Shown piece after piece: positions 7,741 to 15,924 of a stretch of 64,000 bases of DNA. Origin of the DNA: Mycobacterium sp. 1554424.7. Lineage in GTDB: Bacteria > Actinomycetota > Actinomycetes > Mycobacteriales > Mycobacteriaceae. Position 1 is the first letter of the stretch. Each line of letters starts with the position of its first letter. Made by a program: the position numbers and the translations under genes. The stretch covers positions 62,001 through 126,000 of the forward strand of contig NZ_LZSE01000056.1 of the NCBI RefSeq assembly GCF_001665295.1. Direction: 5' to 3'. The notes under the pieces are model-generated. The model made no database searches. It saw only the letters and a program-made list of their open reading frames with translations, and was not told where the DNA came from.

Positions 7741-8340
7741 TCAAGGCTGCATGCTTCGCAGCATCCTGGCCACGTAGTCTTCCAGCAGATCGTGGCCGGT
7801 TGGCCAGTGGTTCGTGGTGATCAACAATGAGTAGAGACCCAGCAGGAAGAACACCGCACTGTTCATGGGATTGACTTGCGGATCCGCCTCTCCGCGTTCC
7901 TGAGCAAGCGCGATTTCCTGGGCGACCAAAACCACCAAGGGGTGATCCCTGCCGTCTTCGGTGGGCGGACGGGTTTGCGAGAAGTGCAGCGCGAGAAAGT
8001 CATTGAACAGGTGATAGCCCAGCCGGCGTTCCAATCCGATCACCAGGCGGACGGCCTCGTTGAGGGCGGAGGCGAGGTCATGCTTGGACTTCAGGAATTG
8101 GGCGAATTGCTTGGCGATGCGGTCCTCTTCGCGGCGCTCCAACTCCAGCAGCACGTGCTCTTTGGTGGGGAAGTGAAAGAAGAAGGTGCCGTGGGCGACT
8201 CCCGCGGCGGCCACGATGGCGCTCACGTCGGCTTCGGCCATCCCGGCGCGGGCGAACTCCGCGATCGCGGCGCCCATTAGGCGCTCCCGCGTCTGCAGGC
8301 GCTTGGCTTCTCGCGCAGACACCCGGTCCGTCACAGCCAT
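7741..8340 (-). CDS. TetR family transcriptional regulator
   Basis: A 199-residue protein. Its N-terminal helix-turn-helix (VSAIVAAAGVAHGTFFFHFPTKEHVL, about 39-64) is typical of TetR/AcrR proteins; the C-terminal half is a variable all-helical ligand domain. GAGGAA lies just upstream of the ATG. Related CTGACT/AGTCAG palindromes occur at 6379, 6508 and 8484, and a half-conserved one at 8356 lies in front of this gene. It is therefore the likely repressor of the NorQ/NorD operon, the 6600 dehydrogenase and the 8553 SDR, and perhaps of itself. The ligand may be a lipid or its CoA ester, as for many mycobacterial TetRs; this is inference. Confidence 0.85.
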   Translation of the reverse strand: MAVTDRVSAREAKRLQTRERLMGAAIAEFARAGMAEADVSAIVAAAGVAHGTFFFHFPTKEHVLLELERREEDRIAKQFAQFLKSKHDLASALNEAVRLVIGLERRLGYHLFNDFLALHFSQTRPPTEDGRDHPLVVLVAQEIALAQERGEADPQVNPMNSAVFFLLGLYSLLITTNHWPTGHDLLEDYVARMLRSMQP

Positions 8341-8355
8341 TTCTATTCCTCACGG

Positions 8356-8369
8356 TTGACTCGACTCAT
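8356..8369. promoter_or_regulatory. Degenerate TetR half-site upstream of the TetR gene
   Basis: TTGACTCGACTCAT keeps the left half (TTGACT, as at 8484) but has a poor right half. It is 16 bp upstream of the regulator's start and may mediate autoregulation. Confidence 0.35.
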
Positions 8370-8483
8370 ACCAGAGCAGCGAGGCTAACAGATCATTATG
8401 CCGTGTTCTTGCCAAAAAGGCTTGCACAACTTGATCACTATCGCGACGTCGGAACCGGCGCGGATGGCGAGCCCACAAATTCG

Positions 8484-8497
8484 TTGACTGTAGTCAG
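8484..8497. promoter_or_regulatory. Palindromic operator, probable TetR site 3
   Basis: TTGACTGTAGTCAG matches the CTGACTNNAGTCAG core at all but the first base. It lies 56 bp upstream of the SDR start at 8553. Confidence 0.6.
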
Positions 8498-8552
8498 CAA
8501 GAGTCATAGATTGAACGGCGCACCCCACGCACGATCCCCGAAGGAGTCCGGC

Positions 8553-9341
8553 ATGGCATTGGAGCAATTCCGGCTGGATGGACAGGTCGCGATCGTCACG
8601 GGCGCCGGGAAGGGTGTCGGGGCGGGCATCGCCCGGGTGCTGGCGGAGGCCGGGGCCACGGTCGTCGGAACCGCGCGCACCGAAGCGGATATCGTTGGCA
8701 CGATTGAGGGTATCGAAGCCGCGGGCGGCAAGGGCCTGGCGCTCGTCGCGGACGCGATGAGTCGTCCCGACGGGGAACGCGTTGTGAACACGGCCATGGA
8801 TCGCTTGGGCCGCATCGATATTCTCGTCAACAATGTCGGCGGGTCTACCTACGCGCGTTTTCTGGACATCACCGACGAGGATTTCCGGCACACGTTCGAC
8901 TGGTGTGTGACCTCCGCGTTCATCATGAGTCAGCTCGCGGCCCCGCACATGCTCAGCGCCGGACACGGTTCGATCATCAACATCTCGTCGGGCTCGGCGC
9001 GGTTCGGCATTCGCGCGTTGACCGCCTATTGCGTCGCGAAGGGTGGTCTCGAGGCGCTCACGCGCGCCATGGCACAGGAACTCGCCCCAAAAATTCGCGT
9101 CAATGCCATCGCCCTGGGTTCGTTCGCCACCGATGGTCTGCGGGGGAGTCTGGACCTGATGCCCGGTTCTTTGGAGAAGATGCAAGAGGCCACGCCGCTG
9201 CATCGGCTGGGCGACGTCGAGGACCTCGGACGGTTGGCGGTCTATCTCTGCACGCGCGACTGCTACGCGACCAATGCGACCTTCCATGTCGACGGCGGCA
9301 TCGACTCGAACAATTCGCCGCTGCCGATACCGGACTACTGA
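8553..9341 (+). CDS. Short-chain dehydrogenase/reductase
   Basis: A 262-residue classical SDR. The cofactor motif is TGAGKGVGAGIA (about 16-27), followed by NNVGG, a catalytic Ser in NISSGS, and YCVAK. I start at the ATG at 8553 because GAAGGAG lies 7 bases upstream; the frame is open further 5' but that stretch contains the operator at 8484. The gene is followed closely by the second DapB-like dehydrogenase, probably in one transcript. It likely oxidises a hydroxyl or reduces a ketone of a lipid-type substrate. The exact substrate is not inferable. Confidence 0.85.
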   Translation: MALEQFRLDGQVAIVTGAGKGVGAGIARVLAEAGATVVGTARTEADIVGTIEGIEAAGGKGLALVADAMSRPDGERVVNTAMDRLGRIDILVNNVGGSTYARFLDITDEDFRHTFDWCVTSAFIMSQLAAPHMLSAGHGSIINISSGSARFGIRALTAYCVAKGGLEALTRAMAQELAPKIRVNAIALGSFATDGLRGSLDLMPGSLEKMQEATPLHRLGDVEDLGRLAVYLCTRDCYATNATFHVDGGIDSNNSPLPIPDY

Positions 9342-9402
9342 CCCGGGCCGCGAGTGAACGCGTCATGATGGGTCTTCACCCACCAATGAAGATGAGGTAA
9401 CC

Positions 9403-10485
9403 GTGCGCAGCGTCATTCAATTCTCGACCGGCAACGTCGGGCAGCATTCGTTGCGGGCGATCATCGGCCGACCCGATTTGGAATTGGTCGGCGTGCACGC
9501 CGCCAGCCCCGACAAGATCGGCCGGGACGCGGCCGAACTCTGCGGGCTGGAACGCCCGACGGGCATCGCCGCCACCGACGACATCGACGCCCTCGTGGCC
9601 CTCGGCGCCGACTGCGTCGTCTACACGGCGCAGGGCGAGACCCGGCCGATGGAGGCCATCGAACAGATGGCCAAGTTCCTGGCGGCGGGCACCAACGTCG
9701 TCGGCACCTCGCTGGTCTGGCTGGTCACACCGCACCACGCAGAAGACTGGTTGCGGGTTCCGCTGGAGCGCGCCTGTGCGGAAGGCAATACCTCGCTCTA
9801 CGTGAACGGCATCGACCCCGGCTTCTCCGGCGACACGCTGGTGCACGCCGCGGTCAGCCTGACCACACGCGTCTCGTCGATCACCGTGCAGGAGATCTTC
9901 GACTACGGGAACTACGACGATGCCGAGTTCACCGGTGCCGCAATGGGCTTCGGAACGACCGCGGACGACGAGCCGGCGATGATGTTCCTGCCCGGGGTGA
10001 TCGTGGCGATGTGGGGCGGCCAGGTGCGCAGCCTGGCGGACCATCTCGACATCAAACTCGACGAGGTGCGCCAGCGCGTCGAACCCTGGTACACACCCGA
10101 ACGAATCGACTGCACCATGATGACGGTGGAACCGGGGCAGATGGCCGCGGTGCGATTTGCCACGGAGGGCGTCCTCGACGACACACCGGTGATCACCCTC
10201 GAGCACGTCACCAGGCTGACCACGGCCGCGGCGCCGGACTGGGAGTTCCCGCCCGACGGGCACACCGGCGTGCACCGCGTCGTCGTGGAGGGCGAACCCC
10301 GGGTGGAAATCAACACCCACGTCTCGCATCCACTCTTCGATGCCACCGACGCGGGGTGCATCTCGACGGCGGGTCGAGCGGTCAACGCGATCGACTGGGT
10401 GTGTCGCGCGCCCCAAGGCCTGATCGAGGTGGAGGACATCCCGCTGTCCGCGACGATGCGCGGCCTGATGTGGAACGAGCAATAG
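9403..10485 (+). CDS. DapB-like NAD(P)-dependent dehydrogenase, copy 2
   Basis: A 360-residue paralogue of the 6600 gene, with the Rossmann motif VIQFSTGNVGQHSLRAI at the N-terminus and a similar IDPGFSGDTLVH segment in the middle (NPGFAGDLLVL in copy 1). It starts at a GTG behind GATGAGG. Its TAG stop directly abuts the GTG of the next SDR, so the two are probably translated together. Two diverged copies within 3 kb suggest two related substrates or sequential steps in one degradative pathway. Confidence 0.75.
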   Translation: MRSVIQFSTGNVGQHSLRAIIGRPDLELVGVHAASPDKIGRDAAELCGLERPTGIAATDDIDALVALGADCVVYTAQGETRPMEAIEQMAKFLAAGTNVVGTSLVWLVTPHHAEDWLRVPLERACAEGNTSLYVNGIDPGFSGDTLVHAAVSLTTRVSSITVQEIFDYGNYDDAEFTGAAMGFGTTADDEPAMMFLPGVIVAMWGGQVRSLADHLDIKLDEVRQRVEPWYTPERIDCTMMTVEPGQMAAVRFATEGVLDDTPVITLEHVTRLTTAAAPDWEFPPDGHTGVHRVVVEGEPRVEINTHVSHPLFDATDAGCISTAGRAVNAIDWVCRAPQGLIEVEDIPLSATMRGLMWNEQ

Positions 10486-11289
10486 GTGGGACGCGTTGCC
10501 GGTAAACGCATTCTGATCACCGGCGCTGCCCGCGGTATGGGGCGCGGCCACGCCCTGCGCCTCGCCGAGGAGGGCGCGGACCTGATCCTGGTCGATATTT
10601 GCCAATCGCTGCCGCAGATCGAATACCCTTTGGCCACAAAGGAAGACCTCGACGAGACGGCGCGATTGGTCGGTGAGTTCGGCCACCGCTGCGTGAGCTA
10701 CGTCGTCGATGTCCGCGACGACGAACGGCTGCGCTCGGCGGTCGACGACGGCGTTGGCGAGCTGGGAGGTCTCGACGGGGCGGTGGCCAACGCCGGCGTC
10801 CTGACCGTGGCGCCCTGGGACGGGACGACCGCCGAACAGTGGCGCACGGTGGTCGACGTGAACCTGATCGGCGTCTGGAACACGTGCGCGGCGGCGATAC
10901 CCCACCTGCTCGAGCGCGGTGGTGGCAGCCTGGTCAACATCAGCTCGGCGGGCGCCCTCAAGGGATTTCCGCTGCAGACGCCCTACACCGCGGCGAAGTA
11001 CGGCGTGGTGGGGTTGACCCTGGCGTTGGCCAACGAACTTGCCGCACAGAACGTGCGCGTCAACACGGTGCTTCCGACGGGCTGCCCCACCGGGATGGTT
11101 CCGCCGTCGTTCGGAGCGCTCCTGGGCGAGCAACGGTCCGACCTGATCCCGATCTTCGTCAATGCGATGCCGACGCCGGCCGTCGAGCCCGCCGACGTCA
11201 GCAACGCGGTGCTGTTCCTGCTGTCCGACGAGTCCCGGTACGTGACGGGGCTGCAGTTCAAGGTCGACGCCGGCGTCACCATCAACTAA
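10486..11289 (+). CDS. Mycofactocin-coupled-type SDR family oxidoreductase
   Basis: A 267-residue SDR with TGAARGMGRGHALRLAEEGAD at the N-terminus and the signature DICQSLPQIEYPLATKEDL, an insert characteristic of the mycofactocin-coupled SDR subfamily. The catalytic region has NISSAG and YTAAK. These enzymes keep NAD(H) tightly bound and pass electrons to the peptide-derived cofactor mycofactocin, typically oxidising alcohols. The mycofactocin biosynthesis genes are not in this window. The GTG start immediately follows the previous stop codon. Confidence 0.85.
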   Translation: MGRVAGKRILITGAARGMGRGHALRLAEEGADLILVDICQSLPQIEYPLATKEDLDETARLVGEFGHRCVSYVVDVRDDERLRSAVDDGVGELGGLDGAVANAGVLTVAPWDGTTAEQWRTVVDVNLIGVWNTCAAAIPHLLERGGGSLVNISSAGALKGFPLQTPYTAAKYGVVGLTLALANELAAQNVRVNTVLPTGCPTGMVPPSFGALLGEQRSDLIPIFVNAMPTPAVEPADVSNAVLFLLSDESRYVTGLQFKVDAGVTIN

Positions 11290-11294
11290 ATCGC

Positions 11295-11924
11295 TTACAG
11301 CGGCCAGCTATTGGGAGCGATGTCGTAACGCAGCGCAGCAGCCGGAGGCAACGTCTGTCTTTCGTTGACCGATATCGCATCGATCACGAGGGCGACGTAA
11401 CGCCGCCAGCCGTCGGAGCCCGAATCCATCGTCGACAGCACGCTGTAGAGCATCGCGATCAGCCGAGGCAGGTCATCGGCGACCAGGTCGGCGCGGATCC
11501 GGCCGGCTCGCTGGCCTTCGCGGGCAAGGTCGCCGAGTGCCTCGTTGAGCGAGACCGAGATGTCGGACGTGAGGGACCCGGCCCGGTGCGCGGCGGTCAA
11601 CAGGTTGTGTTCACGCGCCCCCAGCGATATCGCCGCTTCGATCAGTTCGGTGAGACCGAGCAGCGGGTCGTCGGCGCGGCGCGCGCTGTCGATCACCGGC
11701 GTGAGATCCTCGGCGATGCTTTGGTCGAGGGCAGCCCGGACCAGATCCGCCTTGGCCGGGAACCTGCGATACAGCGTTCGTTCGCCGACTCCGGCGCGAC
11801 GGGCGACGGCTTCCATCGGCGCGTCGGGCCCGAGCTCGCCGTAGACGGCCCGTGCGGCGCGCAGGATGCGCTCGGCGTTGCGGGCGGCGTCCGCTCGCAA
11901 TGGCCGGTCCTCGACCGCGGTCAT
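11295..11924 (-). CDS. TetR family transcriptional regulator
   Basis: A 209-residue protein with an N-terminal HTH (PMEAVARRAGVGERTLYRRFPAKADLV) and a C-terminal helical domain of the kind found in many actinobacterial TetRs. It is divergent from the P450 gene at 12008. Between them is an 11-base perfect inverted repeat (11949-11959 and 11976-11986), so it most likely controls both itself and the P450-SDR pair. Its 3' end faces the 3' end of the mycofactocin-type SDR with only 5 bp between. Confidence 0.85.
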   Translation of the reverse strand: MTAVEDRPLRADAARNAERILRAARAVYGELGPDAPMEAVARRAGVGERTLYRRFPAKADLVRAALDQSIAEDLTPVIDSARRADDPLLGLTELIEAAISLGAREHNLLTAAHRAGSLTSDISVSLNEALGDLAREGQRAGRIRADLVADDLPRLIAMLYSVLSTMDSGSDGWRRYVALVIDAISVNERQTLPPAAALRYDIAPNSWPL

Positions 11925-11944
11925 CTGGACAGCCTAACTGACGG

Positions 11945-11986
11945 TTGACTGTCAATTAGTCGGGCTCTACGCTCCCTAATTGACAG
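11945..11986. promoter_or_regulatory. Operator region between TetR and P450 genes
   Basis: CTGTCAATTAG (11949-11959) and CTAATTGACAG (11976-11986) are perfect inverted repeats, 16 bp apart. The left copy overlaps a smaller palindrome, TTGACTGTCAA (11945-11955). The region sits 21 bp from the TetR start and 21 bp from the P450 start, as expected for a shared operator. Confidence 0.65.
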
Positions 11987-12007
11987 CTATCTGCCACTTA
12001 GTAGGAA

Positions 12008-13231
12008 ATGCCGGTGATGTCAACAGCTTCCGAAGTCCACTCCGACGCCGATCTTCCGGTGCTGCCGATCCCGCGCGCCGCGCGCTGCCCTCTTGCGCCG
12101 CCCGCGGAGTTCGCGGATTGGCGGGAGCAGCCGGGGCTCCGAAAGGCGATGTTCGGGGGCAACCCGGTCTGGGTGGTCAGCCGCTATCACGACATCAGAC
12201 AGGCATTGGTCGATCCCCGGCTGTCCGCGAAGACCATTCCTGACGCCATCATGCCCAAGGACGCCGACAACAAGGTCCCGGTGATGTTCGCGCGAACCGA
12301 CGATCCCGAGCATCATCGATTGCGGCGCATGATGACGGGCAACTTCACCTTCCGGCGCTGCGAAGCGATGCGGCCGCGAATCCAGGAAACGGTCGAACAC
12401 TATCTCGGCCAGATGATCGACGGGGGAGCGCCGGCCGACCTGGTGCGTGAATTCGCCCTGCCGGTGCCGTCCTTGGTGATCGCGCTGCTGCTGGGGGTGC
12501 CGCCCGAAGATCTCGGACTCTTCCAGCACCACACCACCGTGGGGCTGGACCAGGGGTCGTCCGACGAGGAGAAGGGCCAGGCCTTCGGGGCGATGTACGC
12601 CTACATCGAGGAGTTGGTGGAGCGCAAGGAGCGCGAACCGGGCGACGACTTGATCAGCCGTCTGGTCACCGAATACGTGGCGACGGGTCAGCTCGACCAT
12701 GCCACCACGGCCATGAACAGTGTGATCATGATGCAGGCCGGCCACGAAACGACCGCCAACATGATCTCGCTGGGAACCGTTGCGCTGCTGCAACATCCCG
12801 ACGTCTATGCACGACTCGGCCAAACCGCCGATCCCGCCGTCGTCGCGAACATCGTCGAAGAGCTGATGCGCTACCTCAGTATCGTGCACAGTCAGGTCGA
12901 TCGCGTGGCGACCGAAGATCTGATCATCGGCGGTCAGCTGGTCCGCGCCGGGGAGTTCGTGATGATGAACCTGCTCGCCGGAAACTGGGATGCTGAGTTC
13001 GTCGACGATCCGGAATCGTTCGAACCCGACCGAAACACCCGCGGGCACTTGGGTTTCGGGTATGGCGTGCATCAATGCATCGGAGCAAACCTCGCCCGCG
13101 TCGAGATGCAGGTTGCCTTCGCAACCTTGGCGCGCCGGCTGCCGGGACTCCAACTGGCGGTACCGCCGGAGGAACTGAGATTCAAGCACGCCCATATCTA
13201 CGGCATGAAGGAACTTCCGGTCTGTTGGTGA
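12008..13231 (+). CDS. Cytochrome P450
   Basis: A 407-residue soluble bacterial P450. The I-helix motif is AGHETT (244-249), the K-helix ExxR is E285-R288, and the heme-binding loop is FGYGVHQCIG with C357 as the iron ligand. No ferredoxin gene follows, so electrons must come from elsewhere. The stop overlaps the GTG of the downstream SDR (GTGA), so hydroxylation followed by alcohol oxidation is a reasonable two-step reading. The substrate is unknown. A palindromic operator and a divergent TetR lie upstream. The start at 12008 could instead be the ATG four codons in. Confidence 0.92.
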   Translation: MPVMSTASEVHSDADLPVLPIPRAARCPLAPPAEFADWREQPGLRKAMFGGNPVWVVSRYHDIRQALVDPRLSAKTIPDAIMPKDADNKVPVMFARTDDPEHHRLRRMMTGNFTFRRCEAMRPRIQETVEHYLGQMIDGGAPADLVREFALPVPSLVIALLLGVPPEDLGLFQHHTTVGLDQGSSDEEKGQAFGAMYAYIEELVERKEREPGDDLISRLVTEYVATGQLDHATTAMNSVIMMQAGHETTANMISLGTVALLQHPDVYARLGQTADPAVVANIVEELMRYLSIVHSQVDRVATEDLIIGGQLVRAGEFVMMNLLAGNWDAEFVDDPESFEPDRNTRGHLGFGYGVHQCIGANLARVEMQVAFATLARRLPGLQLAVPPEELRFKHAHIYGMKELPVCW

Positions 13232-14196
13232 CCAGCGAGCTGCGCTTCGACGAGCAGGTCGCCGTGATCACCGGTGCCGGCGGCGGCCTGGGCAAGCAAT
13301 ACGCCCTGCTGCTGGCGTCGCGCGGCGCGCGCGTCGTCGTCAATGACATCGGCGGCTCGGTAACCGGGGATGGCGCCGACGGCGAGGCGGCACGCGCCGT
13401 CGTCGACGAGATCCGCGAGCTGGGTGGCGAGGCCGTCGCCGACGTCCACAGCGTGACGACTCCCGAAGGCGGACAGGCGATCGTCGACGCCGCCCTGCGC
13501 GCGTGGGGGCGGGTGGACATCGTGATCAACAACGCCGGGATCGTCGGCGACGCGCCGTTCGCGGACATGACCGCCGACCGGCTCGAACCGCTCATCGACG
13601 TCCACCTGAAGGGCGCCTTCAACGTGACGCGGCCGGCGTGGACGGTGATGCGCGAGCGGGCCTACGGCCGGATACTGAACACCTGCTCGGCCGCCGGAAT
13701 CCTTGGCGCCGAACGCATGAGCAACTACGGCGCGGCCAAGACCGGCTTGATCGGTTTCACCCGGGTGCTGGCCGCCGAGGGGGCGGGCCGCGACATCAAG
13801 GTCAACGCCATCGCGCCGATCGCGTACACCCGGATGCTGGCGCGCGAAGTCGAGATCGCGACCGGCCAGCAGGACGACCGGGCGGCACAGGCGGTATTGG
13901 ATGACCTTGTGGGCCAATACCTTCAGAAGCTCGACCCGGCGCTGGTGGCCCCGGTGGCGGCCTTCCTGACGCACCGCGAGTGCCCGGTTTCCGGCGAGAT
14001 CTACACGGTGGGCGGCGGGCACGTCGCCCGCTTCTTCATCGGCAGGACAAGGGGTTTTCACCGGCCCGGGCTGTCCGTCGAGGATGTGCGCGATCACCTC
14101 GACGAGATTCGGGACGAGGCGGGCTACACCGTTCCGGGCGGACCCGCCGACGAGATGACGGAGCTGTTCGCGGCCGTCACTGACCCACCGGGCTAA
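13228..14196 (+). CDS. SDR family oxidoreductase, long C-terminal extension
   Basis: A 322-residue SDR starting at a GTG that overlaps the P450 stop by 4 bp. The cofactor motif TGAGGGLGKQYA and the NDIGGSVTGDG insert resemble the (3R)-hydroxyacyl-CoA dehydrogenase module of peroxisomal-type multifunctional enzymes. NNAG and YGAAK follow. The last 60-70 residues extend beyond a standard SDR, as in that subgroup. It probably acts on an acyl-CoA or the product of the coupled P450. The frame is open upstream inside the P450 gene, but no plausible start is seen there. Confidence 0.82.
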   Translation: MTSELRFDEQVAVITGAGGGLGKQYALLLASRGARVVVNDIGGSVTGDGADGEAARAVVDEIRELGGEAVADVHSVTTPEGGQAIVDAALRAWGRVDIVINNAGIVGDAPFADMTADRLEPLIDVHLKGAFNVTRPAWTVMRERAYGRILNTCSAAGILGAERMSNYGAAKTGLIGFTRVLAAEGAGRDIKVNAIAPIAYTRMLAREVEIATGQQDDRAAQAVLDDLVGQYLQKLDPALVAPVAAFLTHRECPVSGEIYTVGGGHVARFFIGRTRGFHRPGLSVEDVRDHLDEIRDEAGYTVPGGPADEMTELFAAVTDPPG

Positions 14197-14199
14197 TAG

Positions 14200-15012
14200 T
14201 CACGCGGACTTCCGGAACTGGCGCCAGATCACAAAACCGACGGCCACCACGACGCCCGCGATCAGAGCGAACAGCAATGTCTGGAGGGCATCGATCGCGA
14301 ACCAATTAGGGTCGTACGAGTCGGCGCCGTTGACACACTCGAAATCGATGTTGGTTCCCGACTGGCCGGGCTTGTAGCTGTAATGCGAGGTGTTGTACGC
14401 CAGCTGGTAGCCACCGCCGCACACGATGGGGCTCATCCACAACGCGGTCGACGGCATCGTCGCGGTCAGCGCCGCGGCGCCACCCACGCAGAGGCCAAAG
14501 GTCCCGAGGATCGCGCCGATGCGATCGGGCCACCCGCGCAAGCCAAATGGCCGTCGCCGGCCTTGCGCCACTTGGTGTCTCGAACCGACCTGTTGTGAAA
14601 AGCCGGGCGGCGGTGCGGTACCGGCGAACGCGCTGAAGTCCGGTGCGGCGCCCCGCCCGGAATACACCACCGAGTGCCCCACCTTGAACGTCGCTTTGCC
14701 GTGCTTGAAGATGTTGTCGATCTGTTCCTGCGACAGGCCCGCCTGGGCCGCGGCTTGCATGAACGCCGCCCGGTGCTGGGCCATCTCGGACGCGGAAGGC
14801 CCGCCGGGCCCCGCCGGTCCTCCGGAGCGCAGACCCTCCCACACCGACTCGGCGTACTGGCGGGCGCGGTCGTCGCCGCCCTGCGCCGTTTCGCGGTTCT
14901 GGACCGCCGCCTTGGCCTCGGCCAGTTGACGTTCCAGCTCGGCGATGCGCTTTTGTTCGGCGAGCTGCCGTTCCAGGTCGGCGATGCGCTGTTCGGGATC
15001 GTCGGTGCCCAT
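14200..15012 (-). CDS. Coiled-coil membrane protein of unknown function
   Basis: A 270-residue protein. It opens with MGTDDPEQRIADLERQLAEQ and a charged coiled coil repeating RIAELERQL (about 10-40). A Gly/Pro/Ala-rich middle follows, then two hydrophobic segments, around 160-185 and at the C-terminus (LLFALIAGVVVAVGFVIW). I prefer the ATG at 15012; a TTG at 15033 would add seven residues. Proteins starting this way are common in mycobacteria, but I know no function. The coiled coil is cytosolic if the first span is a standard N-in helix. Confidence 0.7.
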   Translation of the reverse strand: MGTDDPEQRIADLERQLAEQKRIAELERQLAEAKAAVQNRETAQGGDDRARQYAESVWEGLRSGGPAGPGGPSASEMAQHRAAFMQAAAQAGLSQEQIDNIFKHGKATFKVGHSVVYSGRGAAPDFSAFAGTAPPPGFSQQVGSRHQVAQGRRRPFGLRGWPDRIGAILGTFGLCVGGAAALTATMPSTALWMSPIVCGGGYQLAYNTSHYSYKPGQSGTNIDFECVNGADSYDPNWFAIDALQTLLFALIAGVVVAVGFVIWRQFRKSA

Positions 15013-15085
15013 CGGCAAATGGTCCCACGCCAAATCCGCCGGTGCAGCAAAATTCGGGGTGCCGCCCGCCGGCGAAATGAGCGAG

Positions 15086-15143
15086 CCCAGCGTGGGGTTG
15101 TTGCGCCAAATCTCGTGATCTCACGCAACAAGTCGACGTTGGG
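15086..15143. repeat. Interspersed imperfect palindrome, copy B
   Basis: The arms 15086-15105 and 15124-15143 (CGCAACAAGTCGACGTTGGG) pair at 16 of 20 positions. The element lies just downstream of the lppI-like gene and upstream of the 15012 start. Its right arm and loop tail (GATCTCACGCAACAAGTCGA) match copy A exactly. Confidence 0.7.
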
Positions 15144-15154
15144 CCAAGCGCCAT

Positions 15155-15844
15155 TCAGCAGCTGAACGCCGCGCCGACCCCGTCCGGCGGTGGCACCGAC
15201 TTCAGGCAGCCGAACGGCTGTATCCCGGCGGCGGCGAACCGGACCGCCGACTGATGGGCGTAGTTCACGCAGACGAGGCCCGAATCGTCGGCGCGGCAGC
15301 GGTAGTCGCCGAATGACAACGAATCCCCATTGGCCAACTCGGGCCCGTTGCCGTTGAGGAATGGACCCGGGTCGGCGCGCGCCGACCCGACCTGAAGGTT
15401 CGTCCCGTCGAAGTCGACCCAGCCGCCCTTCCAGTCGCCGTAGGCCGTGTCGGGGCGGGGAGGGGGATTGGTCAGGGCGACCAGGCATGCCAGCGCGCCA
15501 CCGGTGTGCTTGGAATCGGTCATGCACGACACTTTGCCGGCCTGGGCGGTGAGCGCGATGTCGTTGCCGAGCGGCGTGGTGACGCCGTCCCGCGTCGCGC
15601 TGTGATAGCGGCCGGGATCAGCGGGGTGAGCTGCCTCGATCCAGGCGATGACGTCGGAGATTGCGGCGCCCGCGCCCGGCACGCCCGACGGCGCCGGCGA
15701 TTTGCTGCCCGAGGGTCCGGCCGATGTCGTCGCGGAGCTCCCCGCCGACGTCTGCGGGGTGGTCGGTGGCTGCCCCGAATTGCCGCCGAGCTGCGAGCAC
15801 CCGGCGACCAGCAGTGGCACGGCGACCAGCGCGGCGATCCGCAT
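15155..15844 (-). CDS. lppI: Lipoprotein, LppI-like
   Basis: A 229-residue protein with a short signal peptide and lipobox LVAGC (C16), so it is probably exported and lipidated. A Ser/Thr/Pro/Gly-rich linker (about 20-55) leads into a globular domain with several Cys. It is divergent from the LipT-like esterase by 80 bp, matching the H37Rv arrangement of lppI (Rv2046) and lipT (Rv2045c) as I recall it. The gene name rests on the signal sequence pattern and synteny. Function unknown. Confidence 0.7.
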   Translation of the reverse strand: MRIAALVAVPLLVAGCSQLGGNSGQPPTTPQTSAGSSATTSAGPSGSKSPAPSGVPGAGAAISDVIAWIEAAHPADPGRYHSATRDGVTTPLGNDIALTAQAGKVSCMTDSKHTGGALACLVALTNPPPRPDTAYGDWKGGWVDFDGTNLQVGSARADPGPFLNGNGPELANGDSLSFGDYRCRADDSGLVCVNYAHQSAVRFAAAGIQPFGCLKSVPPPDGVGAAFSC

Positions 15845-15924
15845 CTCGCCAGGCTAGCCGCCACGCCCGGCGATTCGATCGCTAGCCGCGCGGTACCACC
15901 GTTGTGTCGGCTACCGTCATTCGT

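Noticed and set aside
9376-11133. Long open frame on the minus strand (585 codons) under the dehydrogenase and SDR genes
   Set aside because: It lies opposite recognisable enzymes, has a His/Arg/Gly-rich composition and no motifs. Long antisense frames are common in high-GC DNA.
15845-15924. Repeated GCTAGCCGC in the lppI-lipT intergenic region as operators
   Set aside because: Short, direct and GC-rich; no regulator nearby and a chance match is likely.
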